From positions 124,001 to 188,000 of the forward strand of contig CAVYPM010000022.1 of the NCBI GenBank assembly GCA_963770375.1: a DNA stretch of 64,000 nt. Direction: 5' to 3'. Below the pieces are notes generated by a model that was not told where the DNA came from, made no database searches, and saw only the letters and a list, made by a program, of their open reading frames with translations. A program made the translations under genes and the position numbers. The first letter of the stretch is position 1; every line of letters starts with the position of its first letter. The DNA comes from DASVBE01 sp963770375. GTDB lineage: Bacteria; Actinomycetota; Actinomycetes; Streptosporangiales; Streptosporangiaceae. Of this stretch, positions 8,588 through 16,683 are shown in pieces.

Positions 8588-9200
8588 TCAGGCTGACTCG
8601 CCCGCAGTAACCGCGGAGCCGGCGTCGGCGTTCCCGGCGTCGGCAGCGGCGTCGGTCCCGGCGTCGGTCCCGGCGTCGGCGGGGGCGGCGTCGGCAGCGG
8701 GGCGTCGGCGTCGGCCGGCGTCGGCGGCGGCGTCGGTCCCGGCGTCGGCGGGGGCGGCGTCGGTCCGGCGGCGTCGGCAGCGGCGTCGGTCCCGGCGTCG
8801 GCGGGGGCGGCGTCGGCGGCGGTGGCGTCGGCGGTCGGCGGTGGCGTCGGTCCCGGCGTCGGCGGGGGCGGCGTCGGCGGGGGCGGCGTCAGCGGCGGCG
8901 GTCGGCGGCGGCGGCAGCGTCGGCGGTGGCGGCGTCAGCGGCGGTGGCGGCGTCGGCGGTGGCGGCGTCGGCGGTGGTGGCGTCGGCGGCCGGCTCGGCG
9001 GTGGTCGCGGTCGCAGTCGGCTCGGCGGTGGTCGCGGCCGCGGTCGCAGTCGGCTCGGCGGCGGTCGCGGTCGCGGCCGCAGTCGGCTCGGCGGCGGTCG
9101 CGGCCGAGGCGCGCGGGGCCGGGGCGGCGGCGGTGCTGGCAGCGGCGCTGTCGCTGGCCGGGGCGGCGCCGGACCCGGCCTCCTGGCCGGCCAGCAGGTC
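8588..9200 (-). repeat. low-complexity Ala/Asp/Thr/Pro-coding repeat, the S2 tail
   Basis: Short GGCGTC/GGTCCC-type units make up most of 8620-8900 and longer AAEPTATA-coding units make up about 8985-9110. Read on the minus strand they give Ala-Asp-Ala-Pro-rich peptide. The rpsB frame stops at 8889, but removing one base near 8901 lets it continue, without a stop, to a TGA at 8588 through a final AGSAVTAGESA. Within 8690-8900 the Asp-Ala phase switches back and forth several times, the pattern expected from replication slippage or from sequence errors in repeats. Confidence 0.7.
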
Positions 9201-9977
9201 GCGCTCCCACTCGGCGAGCGGCTCGGCCGCGCCGATGCCGTTCGCGCCGGACGCGGGCTTCTCCTCGCCGTTGGCGCCGGCGCCGGCCCGCGCCATCAGC
9301 CCGTCCGCCACCGCGTCAGCGACCACCCGGGTCAGCAGGGCCACGCTGCGGATCGCGTCGTCGTTGCCCGGGATCGGGTAGGTCACCTCGTCCGGGTCAC
9401 AGTTGGTGTCCAGGATCGCGATCACCGGGATGCCCAGCTTGCGGGCCTCGCTGACCGCGATGTGCTCCTTCTTGGTGTCGACCACCCACAGGGCGCTCGG
9501 GACCTTGGCCATGTCCCTGATACCGCCGAGGGAGCGCTCCAGCTTGTCGTGCTCACGGCGGAGATGGAGGAGCTCCTTCTTGGTCAGCGTGGAGCCGGCC
9601 ACGTCGTCGAAGTCGATCTCCTCGAGTTCCTTGAGCCGCTGCAGCCGCTTGAACACGGTGGAGAAGTTGGTCAGCATCCCGCCCAGCCAGCGCTGGTTCA
9701 CGTACGGCATGCCCACCCGGCGGGCCTGGTCCGCGATGGCTTCCTGCGCCTGCTTCTTGGTGCCCACGTAGAGGACGGAGCCGCCGTGCGCGACGGTCTC
9801 CTTGATGAACTCGTACGCGCGGTCGATGAAGTCCAGCGACTGCTGGAGGTCGATGATGTAGATGCCGTTGCGCTCGGTGAAGATGAACCGCTTCATCTTC
9901 GGGTTCCAGCGCCGGGTCTGGTGACCGAAGTGAACGCCGCTTTCCAGCAGCTGCCGCATGGTGACGACCGGTGCCAT
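8889..9977 (-). CDS. rpsB: 30S ribosomal protein S2 with long low-complexity C-terminal extension
   Basis: The S2 core occupies about the first 240 residues (MAPVVTMRQLLESGVHFGHQ, RWNPKMKRFIFTERNGIY, WLGGMLTNFSTV, HIAVSEARKLGIPVIAILDT). Beyond it the protein continues with EWERDLLAGQEAGSG and then about 100 residues of Ala/Thr/Glu/Pro repeats (AAEPTATA, ATADAATAAD) before a DRRR stop. S2 is normally 250-300 aa. The stop probably reflects a one-base slip; the true tail may reach 8588, giving about 460 aa. It heads the rpsB-tsf-pyrH-frr-cdsA series. Confidence 0.93.
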   Translation of the reverse strand: MAPVVTMRQLLESGVHFGHQTRRWNPKMKRFIFTERNGIYIIDLQQSLDFIDRAYEFIKETVAHGGSVLYVGTKKQAQEAIADQARRVGMPYVNQRWLGGMLTNFSTVFKRLQRLKELEEIDFDDVAGSTLTKKELLHLRREHDKLERSLGGIRDMAKVPSALWVVDTKKEHIAVSEARKLGIPVIAILDTNCDPDEVTYPIPGNDDAIRSVALLTRVVADAVADGLMARAGAGANGEEKPASGANGIGAAEPLAEWERDLLAGQEAGSGAAPASDSAAASTAAAPAPRASAATAAEPTAAATATAAEPTATAAATTAEPTATATTAEPAADATTADAATADAATAADAATADAAAAADRRR

Positions 9978-10260
9978 GCCGGTGTCCTTTCCTGTCGTGC
10001 GCCGGGCGGTAAGCGGCCTGGCGCGAGCCGGTTAGTCCTGGCGTCCGTACGGACCCCGCCGCGGGATATGGGTGTCCCGCGGACCGCTGGGGTACGTCCC
10101 GCCCGGAAGCTGAGCTCCCAGGCGACGAGCGGACGCGCGAAATGTGTCGCCCCAGAGCGCGCTGATACCTGCGCGCACTCCTGCGACCGTCGGTAAGTCT
10201 ACATCCCCCAGCCCATCGCCCACGGCGGTCCGCTGTACCCGGGCCGGCCACGCACTCCCA
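9978..10260 (-). promoter_or_regulatory. rpsB upstream region
   Basis: This 283-bp gap between xerC and rpsB should contain the rpsB promoter and leader. A TAGACT hexamer (minus strand, 10196-10201) fits an actinobacterial -10 box, but no good -35 is present 16-19 bp upstream. I see no protein-coding gene here. Confidence 0.35.
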
Positions 10261-10310
10261 TGATCACGGAGGCTTTCGCACCGCCGGCGGTGCCAGATCC
10301 TCCGTGATCA
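10261..10310 (-). terminator. nested palindrome at the xerC stop codon
   Basis: Two perfect 12-bp arms (TGATCACGGAGG at 10261-10272 and CCTCCGTGATCA at 10299-10310) enclose a second palindrome, CACCGCCGGCGGTG. The outer arm includes the xerC TGA. The position directly at the end of the gene suggests a transcription terminator, though no T-run follows. The nested symmetry could also form a cruciform. Confidence 0.6.
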
Positions 10311-11330
10311 CGCGCGCGGGTGGGCCTGCCGGTAGGCAGCGAGCAGGCGTTCCACTGAGACGTGGGTGTAGATCTGGGTGCTGGACAGGGAGGCGTGGCC
10401 CAGGTACTCCTGCACGCTGCGCAGGTCAGCCCCGCCTTCCAGCAAGTGGGTCGCGGCCGAGTGCCGCAGTCCATGGGGCCCGGTGTCCGGCACGGCGGGT
10501 ATGGCCGCGATCGCCTCGTGCACGGCCCGCCGCGCGGTCCGCGGGTCAAGGCGGCCGCCCCTTGCCCCGAGGAAAAGGGCCGATCCGCTGCGAGCGGTGG
10601 CCAGCACCGGCCGCCCATGGCGCAGCCAGTCCCGCACCGCGCGGGCGGCGGGCTGTCCCACCGGAACGGCGCGCTCCTTGCTCCCCTTCCCGAGCACCCG
10701 GACCGTGCCCCGCTCCTCGTCGAGGTCGCCCAGGTCCATCCCGCACAGCTCACTGACCCGCAAGGCGGCCGCGTACAGCAGTTCCATAACAGCCGCATCC
10801 CGCCACCGGACAGCGGCCGCCACCCGCTCATCCCGTTCCCGCCCGACCCCCCCGCCGTCAGGATCCGCCACTGGCTCGCGTGCGGCAGGCGTGCCCTGGG
10901 GCACAGCGCGGGCGTTATCCAGCACGGCGGCGACCTGGCTGGCCGCGAGGACCTTGGGCAGTGCGCGGTGGGCCTTGGGCGTGGCCAGCGACGGCCCCGG
11001 ATCGGCCGGCAGCCAGCCCCGCGCGAAGGCGAACCCGGTGAACGCCCGGGCCGCCGCCGCCCGCCGGGCCAGCGAACTGCGCGCCTGCCCGGCCGCGTAC
11101 TGCACCGCCAGCCAGCTGCGCAGCCGGTCAAGATCCAGCTCGGCCAGGCTCCCCGCCCCGGTCTGCTCCGCATGGCCGAGCAACCCGGCCACGTCGGTCA
11201 GGTAAGCCCGCACGGTATGCGGCGACAGCCCGCGCTCCGCGGTCAGATGCCGCTCAAACGCAGCCAGCTCCGCAGCGCCCAGCCGCCCAGGCTCGCCCGT
11301 CGTGTCCCTGTCCCGCGCCATCAGGCTCAT
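10308..11330 (-). CDS. xerC: tyrosine recombinase XerC-like
   Basis: 340-aa site-specific recombinase resolving chromosome dimers at dif. The N-terminal SAM-like core-binding domain has FERHLTAERGLSPHTVRAYL. The catalytic residues are all visible: Arg191 in AALRVSELCG, Lys215 in LGKGSKER, His286 and Arg289 in HGLRH, His312 in LGHASL and Tyr321 in IYTHVS. A 25-residue insert (about 148-172) before the catalytic Arg is longer than usual. The ATG at 11330 is chosen because upstream codons look non-coding; an ATG at 11321 is an alternative. Downstream of comM and dprA, as in many actinobacteria. Confidence 0.9.
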   Translation of the reverse strand: MSLMARDRDTTGEPGRLGAAELAAFERHLTAERGLSPHTVRAYLTDVAGLLGHAEQTGAGSLAELDLDRLRSWLAVQYAAGQARSSLARRAAAARAFTGFAFARGWLPADPGPSLATPKAHRALPKVLAASQVAAVLDNARAVPQGTPAAREPVADPDGGGVGRERDERVAAAVRWRDAAVMELLYAAALRVSELCGMDLGDLDEERGTVRVLGKGSKERAVPVGQPAARAVRDWLRHGRPVLATARSGSALFLGARGGRLDPRTARRAVHEAIAAIPAVPDTGPHGLRHSAATHLLEGGADLRSVQEYLGHASLSSTQIYTHVSVERLLAAYRQAHPRA

Positions 11331-11470
11331 CCTGCGCTCTGCGCGCCGGTTTCGGTGCGATGGCAGGGCCCGGCGTGTCCCGGAGGCCAGCAAGATCGGC
11401 GCCCCAAGGTCGTCACGGCGGCCCGCGGGCAGGTCGCCGGGCGGTCCATGCGGCTGGCAGCACAGGCGGC

Positions 11471-13357
11471 TCACGGGTCACGGCGGGCTCGCCAGCCGTG
11501 CGGGGATCGGTAGATGAAGCCGGCCGCGGCAAGCGAGCCGAGGCACTGGATGACGGTGTCGAGGCCGGCTCCGGCCGCGACGGCGATGGCGGCTGGGCCA
11601 GCGCCGCGCCGGGACGGGACGGCTTCGAGCACGGCCCTGGTCACCTCGTCCAGCGCGTCCCGCGGGAGCACCGGCCCGCGCCGCGGGGTTGCTGGCTCCT
11701 CTCCGACCGGGAAGGTCAGGTCCATGACGTCGGCCGCGCTGGTGACCAGCACTGCGCCCCAGTTCCTGACGGTCTCGTGGCAGCCCGCGGACTGGGCTGA
11801 GGTCACCGGCCCGGGCACGGCCATCAGCGGCCGGCAGAGGTCCCGGGCCCGGGCCGCGGTGGCCAGGGCGCCGCTGCGCAGCGCGGCTTCGACCACCACG
11901 GTGCCGCGGCTCAGCGCGGCGATGACCCGGTTGCGGACCAGGAAACCGGGCCGGGTCGGCCGGTGGTCCGGCGGCAGTTCGCTGACGAGCACGCCCTGGT
12001 CAGCGATGGCCTCGAACAGAGTCGTGTGCCCGCGCGGGTATCCGTACCGCAGCCCGCTGGCCAGCACGGCCACCGTGACGCCGCCGACGGCCATGGCACC
12101 GCGGTGGGCGGCCGCGTCGATGCCGTAGGCCCCGCCGGAGACGACCGCGCAGCCGCGCTCAGCCAGCGTGGCGGCCAGTTCGGCGGCGACGTGCAGGCCG
12201 TAGCCCGTCGCCGACCGGGACCCGACCACCGACACCGACCGCAGGCAGGCGAACCTCAAGTCAGCCTGGCCGTGCAGCCACAACCCGACCGGTGCCGCCG
12301 CGCCGAGGGCCGCGAGCTGCGTGGGCCACTCCGGGTCGCCCGGGCAGATCAGCCGGAACTTCTCCAGGTCCCTAGCCAGCTGGCCGGGCGGCGGAAGCCG
12401 GCTGATCCGCGCCGACCACCGGGCCAGCGCACGGTCAAGCCCAGGCAGGGCATCCGCATCCGGCGGCCGGCCCGCCAGCGGATGCTGGCCCGCCATCAGC
12501 GCGGCTACCACCTGGGCTGCTGTGCAGTGCCGCAGCAACGCATCCAGCACCGGGTCTCCGGGATCGGCCAGGTAACCGAGGGCCGCCCGGGCCATCCGGT
12601 CCGGCTCGTCCACCCCAGCCAGGAACCCAGCACCCGCCACGCCATGGACCGAGCCGCCGCGCTCCAGTCCGGACCAGGCGGGACCAGCCCCGTCAGCAGG
12701 CGAAAGACCGCCGGCCAAGCTGAGCTCGGCGGAACTCGCCTCGCAGGTATCAGGCCAGACGGAATCGCCAGCGCAGCCTTCCTGGCCCAGCCAGGCCGGC
12801 CTGCCGCCACCGCCAAGGCCCGTCGGGCAGGGCCGGGCAGGCTCGGCATTCCCCGTGGCAGGCGAGGCCCAACCGGTGCTGACGGTCCCCGGCCCGGCCG
12901 GGGTGGCCATTACCTCGCTAGGGCCAGGCGGCGGCTGAGCCAGGCCGGCTGGCGGTGGGTTCGCCGACAGGGGCCGCGCAGGGATCGCGTTCCCCGGCAC
13001 CGGCGACGGACAGCTGCCGGCAGATCCACCCGGATCGGCCTGGGCGGCGGTTACCTCGCTAGGGCCAGGCGGCGGCTTGGCCGGGTCCGCTGGCTGCGGC
13101 CCACTGCCATCACGGCCTGACCAGGCAGGCATTGCTTCCCCGGCCGGAACCGATGGGCGGCCATCGCCGGGACTCACCGGGCTGGGCCAAAGCGGGTCCG
13201 CGGCCAGGGGCGCGGACGAGGCGCGGGCGGGGACAGCCGGGCCGGGCGGGGCGGCGACTGCCTCACCTGGGCCAGGTGGCGGTTTGGCTGGGTCGGGTGG
13301 CTGGGGCGGGTCGGTGGCTGCTGGCTGGCCGAGGGCCCGTTGGCGCTGCGGGGTCAT
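11471..13357 (-). CDS. dprA: DNA-processing protein DprA with proline-rich N-terminal extension
   Basis: The C-terminal 400 residues are a standard DprA: DEPDRMARAALGYLADPGDP, then the Rossmann-like core with SVSVVGSRSATGYG, AVVSGGAYGIDAAAHRGAM, VLASGLRYGYPRGH, FLVRNRVIAALS and VVVEAALRSGALATA, and a C-terminal winged-helix-like segment. DprA loads RecA on single-stranded DNA during uptake. The ATG overlaps the comM stop (ATGA), supporting this start. About 220 residues before the core are Pro/Gly/Ala-rich with three copies of a PPPGP(S/G)E motif, two of them sharing 27 identical bases 141 bp apart. 628 aa versus the usual 300-400. The core might also be made from an internal start. Confidence 0.88.
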   Translation of the reverse strand: MTPQRQRALGQPAATDPPQPPDPAKPPPGPGEAVAAPPGPAVPARASSAPLAADPLWPSPVSPGDGRPSVPAGEAMPAWSGRDGSGPQPADPAKPPPGPSEVTAAQADPGGSAGSCPSPVPGNAIPARPLSANPPPAGLAQPPPGPSEVMATPAGPGTVSTGWASPATGNAEPARPCPTGLGGGGRPAWLGQEGCAGDSVWPDTCEASSAELSLAGGLSPADGAGPAWSGLERGGSVHGVAGAGFLAGVDEPDRMARAALGYLADPGDPVLDALLRHCTAAQVVAALMAGQHPLAGRPPDADALPGLDRALARWSARISRLPPPGQLARDLEKFRLICPGDPEWPTQLAALGAAAPVGLWLHGQADLRFACLRSVSVVGSRSATGYGLHVAAELAATLAERGCAVVSGGAYGIDAAAHRGAMAVGGVTVAVLASGLRYGYPRGHTTLFEAIADQGVLVSELPPDHRPTRPGFLVRNRVIAALSRGTVVVEAALRSGALATAARARDLCRPLMAVPGPVTSAQSAGCHETVRNWGAVLVTSAADVMDLTFPVGEEPATPRRGPVLPRDALDEVTRAVLEAVPSRRGAGPAAIAVAAGAGLDTVIQCLGSLAAAGFIYRSPHGWRARRDP

Positions 13358-14961
13358 GACGTGGCCCCTAGCCAGAGGCCCAGGGCGTAGCTGACCTCGC
13401 TGGCGCCGGGACGGGGGAGGGCGCGGAGGTCGGCGGCGGTCCAGGCGAGGCGGATGATGCGGTGGGCACCGCGGGCGCTGATCTCGCCGTGGTCCATGGC
13501 GCGCTCCAGCGGGGCGAGCGCGCCGTTCTGGGGGGCGAAGCGGTGACGGAGCTCGCGGCCCGGGATCTCGGCGTTGAGGCGCCAGGGGGTGCCTCGCAGC
13601 CGGGCGGCGGCTCGCTCGCGGGCGGCCTGGACGCGGGCGGCTACTACGCAGCCGGGCTCGGTGAAGCTGCGGTCGCTGAGCAGTTCGGCCCGGCTGACCG
13701 GGAGGAACTCGACCTTCACGTCGACCCGGTCGAGGAGCGGGCCGGAGAGCCGGGCCAGGTAGCGGTGGCGCGCCGACGGGGCGCAGGTGCAGTCGACCCG
13801 GCCTGCGGTGGCCCGTGCGCACGGGCACGGGTTGGCCGCCATGACCAGGGTGAACCGGGCCGGGAACCTCGCGGTCACGCCGGACCTGGCCACCACGACC
13901 TCGCCGGACTCCAGGGGCTGGCGCAGGGCATCGAGCGTGTCGCGGGAGAACTCGGGGGCCTCGTCCAGGAACAGGCAGCCGTGGTGGGCCAGGGATGCGG
14001 CGCCGGGCCGGATGACGCCGCTGCCGCCGCCGACGAGGGCGGCGCGGGTGGCGGTGTGGTGCGGTGCGCAGAACGGTGGGTCGGTAAGCAGCGGGCGGTC
14101 GGCGGGCAGCACCCCGGCGACCGAGTGGATGGCGGACACTTCGAGTGCGGCGGCCGGGTCGAGCCGGGGCAGCAGGGTGGGCAGCCGTTCGGCGAGCATG
14201 GTCTTGCCCGCGCCCGGCGGGCCGAGCAGCAGCAGGTGATGGCCGCCGGCCGCGCACAGCTCCGCGGCCCGCCTGGCGGTCGGCTGGCCGAGGACATCGG
14301 ATAGATCGGGTCCGCTGGGCGCTTCGGCGCTGCCCGGCTCCCCCGCGCTCGCCGCCTCGCCTGGGCCGGCTCCGTCTGGCTGCGTTTCGTCCGGCGAGCC
14401 GGTGTCGCCGGTCCAGTGGGCCGCGCCGGGCACGCCGTCCGGCGGGCAGCCTTCGCGCAGCCACGTCAGCACTGCGGCCAGGCTGTCCGCGGCCAGGACC
14501 TCGACCCCGGGCACCAGGCTGGCCTCGGACGCGTTGGCCGCGGGCACCACCACGGTGCGGAATCCGGCGCTGCTCACCGCCGCCACGCTGGGCAGCACGC
14601 CGCGGACCGCCCGCAACCGCCCGTCGAGGCCCAGTTCGCCGAGGAACATGAGGCCCGGCAGCCGGCCCGCGGGCACCGCCCCGGCAGCCGCCAGGATGGA
14701 CACCGCGATGCCCAGATCGAAGCTCGAGCCCCGTTTGGGCAGGCTGGCCGGGGACAGCCCGACCGTGATCCGCCGCTGCGGCCACTCCTCGCGGCTGTTT
14801 ACGATGGCCGCCCTGATCCGGTCCCTGGCCTCGCGCAGGGCGGTGTCGGGCAGGCCCACCAGCAGCAGGGCGACCAGGCCGTTCTCGATGTCGGCTTCGA
14901 TCTCCACGGCGTGGCCCTGCACGCCGACGAGGCTGACCGAGTGGGTCCGGGCCAGCGCCAC
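13354..14961 (-). CDS. comM: YifB/ComM-family Mg-chelatase-like AAA+ ATPase
   Basis: 535 aa with GTG start. The N-terminal ChlI-like domain has VEIEADIENGLVALLLVGLP, REARDRIRAAIVNS and PASLPKRGSSFDLGIA. The AAA+ module has Walker A GPPGAGKTML, Walker B GCLFLDEAPEFS and sensor MAANPCPCA, with the Cys cluster CPCARATAGRVDCTC, then an arginine-finger LLDRVD. ComM is a hexameric branch-migration helicase acting in natural transformation. An insertion of about 50 Gly/Glu/Asp-rich residues separates the two domains. Coupled to dprA by an ATGA overlap and abutting yraN. Confidence 0.93.
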   Translation of the reverse strand: MALARTHSVSLVGVQGHAVEIEADIENGLVALLLVGLPDTALREARDRIRAAIVNSREEWPQRRITVGLSPASLPKRGSSFDLGIAVSILAAAGAVPAGRLPGLMFLGELGLDGRLRAVRGVLPSVAAVSSAGFRTVVVPAANASEASLVPGVEVLAADSLAAVLTWLREGCPPDGVPGAAHWTGDTGSPDETQPDGAGPGEAASAGEPGSAEAPSGPDLSDVLGQPTARRAAELCAAGGHHLLLLGPPGAGKTMLAERLPTLLPRLDPAAALEVSAIHSVAGVLPADRPLLTDPPFCAPHHTATRAALVGGGSGVIRPGAASLAHHGCLFLDEAPEFSRDTLDALRQPLESGEVVVARSGVTARFPARFTLVMAANPCPCARATAGRVDCTCAPSARHRYLARLSGPLLDRVDVKVEFLPVSRAELLSDRSFTEPGCVVAARVQAARERAAARLRGTPWRLNAEIPGRELRHRFAPQNGALAPLERAMDHGEISARGAHRIIRLAWTAADLRALPRPGASEVSYALGLWLGATS

Positions 14962-15318
14962 CTAGCCCACCCCCCGGGCGTGGCTGACCGTGAACTCCCC
15001 GGACGGGCTGCGCAGCACGCCGATGGCATCCACCCGGATCTCGTCGAACAGCACCCCGTGGGCGACGACCCAGCGGATGGCTAACCGCCGCAGCCGCCTC
15101 AGCTTCGAATGGCTGATGGACTCGAGCGGCGCGCCGTACCGGTCACCGGTACGGGTTTTGACTTCGCAGACGACCAGCACCCGGCGGTCCACGGCGACGA
15201 TGTCGATCTCGCCGTCGGCGCACCGCCAGTTCCGGTCGAGCACCCGCAACCCCGACTGCTGCAGGTACTCGGCGGCGAGGTCCTCACCGTGCCGGCCGAG
15301 GGCGTCTTTCGCGTTCAT
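14962..15318 (-). CDS. yraN: YraN/UPF0102 family nuclease-like protein
   Basis: 118 aa, endonuclease-like fold. The core motif is present: GRHGEDLAAEYLQQSGLRVL, then RCADGEIDIVAVDRRVLVVC and EVKTRTG, matching the GExD...ExK restriction-enzyme-like active site. The function is not established in the family. An ATG with GGAGGT about 8 nt upstream decides the start. Always found near rnhB, comM and dprA in actinobacteria, as here. Confidence 0.93.
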   Translation of the reverse strand: MNAKDALGRHGEDLAAEYLQQSGLRVLDRNWRCADGEIDIVAVDRRVLVVCEVKTRTGDRYGAPLESISHSKLRRLRRLAIRWVVAHGVLFDEIRVDAIGVLRSPSGEFTVSHARGVG

Positions 15319-15529
15319 GGGAACCACCTCCGGGTCCGACGTTGCCGGTTGGGGCGCGGCGGAGGGGGGCGGGATGGCGGCCTGTGGACAGGGACGGGCG
15401 AACGGTGCTGATTGTGGATAACGCGGCGGGAATGTCGGCGGGGGGTGCTACAGGCCAGGCGCGGCGACGGCCAGCGCGGATTGGCTGGCCGCGGGGCGGT
15501 CAGCCGTCGGGAAGCCCGGGTCTAGCTGG

Positions 15530-15859
15530 TCAGGAGAAGCCCTGGTCCTTGTCGTCGGGGAGCTGGAGGTCGCTCTTGGCGAGCTCTTCGACGTTCACGT
15601 CCTTGAAGGTGACGACACGCACGTTCTTGACGAACCGGGCCGGGCGGTACATGTCCCACACCCAGGCGTCCTGCATGGTGACCTCGAAGTACACCTCGCC
15701 GTTCTCCGCCGCGCGGACGTTGAGCTCGACGGAGTTCGTGAGGTAGAAGCGCCGCTCCGTCTCGACCACGTGCGTGAACAGACCCACGACGTCCCGGTAC
15801 TCGCGGTAGAGCTGGAGCTCCATCTCGGTCTCGTACTTCTCGAGATCCTCCGCGCTCAT
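15530..15859 (-). CDS. DUF2469 family protein
   Basis: 109 aa, acidic. The sequence MSAEDLEKYETEMELQLYRE and then YRDVVGLFTHVVETERRFYL is the near-invariant actinobacterial DUF2469 found beside rnhB and lepB. Function unknown; no catalytic residues assigned. The ATG is preceded by GGAGGGG. No membrane segment. A gap of about 200 bp separates it from yraN, in which I see nothing coding. Confidence 0.95.
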   Translation of the reverse strand: MSAEDLEKYETEMELQLYREYRDVVGLFTHVVETERRFYLTNSVELNVRAAENGEVYFEVTMQDAWVWDMYRPARFVKNVRVVTFKDVNVEELAKSDLQLPDDKDQGFS

Positions 15860-15935
15860 GCTCGCCCCTCCTGCCTGACCTGCACCGGAGCACACGGCCC
15901 GGGAATGAGGTCAACCATAGGTCCATTCTCCTTCA

Positions 15936-16676
15936 TCAGCGGCGGCTCCGCCCGCAGGTCGGCTCCCTCCGCCCGCAGGTCAGCAACATCGATGTCGGAG
16001 CCGGGCCGGCGGCCTGCGCGCCGCCCCGGCCGTTCACGTTGGCGAACGACATGCGGTGCTCGGGGCACGGGCCGTGCGCGGCCAGCGCCCGCATGTGCGC
16101 CCGGGTGGAGTAGCCCTTGTGGGCCGCGAACCCGTACCCGGGATACCGCTCGTCCATAGCCGTCATCAGCCGGTCCCTGGTCACCTTGGCGATGACCGAC
16201 GCCGCCGCGACGCACGCGGCGACCTCATCGCCCTGCCACATGCCCAGCGCGGGGGTGGCCAGGCCACGGACCGGGAAACCGTCGGTCAGCACGTAGCCAG
16301 GACGGCAGGACAGGCCCGCCAGGGCCCGGCGCATGCCGGCCAGGTTGCAGACGTGCAGCCCCAGCCGGTCGATGTCGCCGGCCGGGATCACCACCGCGTG
16401 CCAGGACAGCGCCGCGGCCACCACCTGGTCGTACACGATCTCCCTGACCGCCGGGGTCAGCGCCTTGGAGTCGGCCAGCAGGTCCAGCTTCGACGACTTG
16501 CGCGGGTCCAGGATCACCGCGCCGACCACCAGCGGACCGGCGCAGGCGCCGCGGCCGGCTTCGTCGATCCCGGCGACCGGGGCCAGGCCCGCCCGGGCCA
16601 GCACCCGCTCATAGCTGGTCAGGCCGCCGCCCCGCCGCGGAGTGTGCCCCGGCTGCCGCCAAGGTGCGGTACGCAT
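15936..16676 (-). CDS. rnhB: ribonuclease HII
   Basis: 246 aa. RNase HII nicks RNA-DNA hybrids and removes single ribonucleotides from DNA. The catalytic strand is PVAGIDEAGRGACAGPLVVG (Asp-Glu pair), followed by LTDGFPV (Asp) and ASVIAKVTRDRLM with HKGYST. The last 35 residues after FANVNGRGG are extra and contain a repeated (C)GRxEPTCGR-like stretch encoded by short direct repeats. The ATG lies 7 nt from the lepB stop, so both are probably in one transcript. Confidence 0.95.
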   Translation of the reverse strand: MRTAPWRQPGHTPRRGGGLTSYERVLARAGLAPVAGIDEAGRGACAGPLVVGAVILDPRKSSKLDLLADSKALTPAVREIVYDQVVAAALSWHAVVIPAGDIDRLGLHVCNLAGMRRALAGLSCRPGYVLTDGFPVRGLATPALGMWQGDEVAACVAAASVIAKVTRDRLMTAMDERYPGYGFAAHKGYSTRAHMRALAAHGPCPEHRMSFANVNGRGGAQAAGPAPTSMLLTCGRREPTCGRSRR

Positions 16677-16683
16677 GGGCTTC

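Noticed and set aside
8620..8900. GGCGTC repeats as a possible noncoding satellite or CRISPR
   Set aside because: They continue the S2 coding pattern and stay open in one frame to a natural stop at 8588.
11471..14785. A single 1104-codon minus-strand frame spanning comM and dprA
   Set aside because: Its 5' part is comM read in the wrong frame (Arg-rich). The real dprA starts at 13357 with an ATGA overlap.
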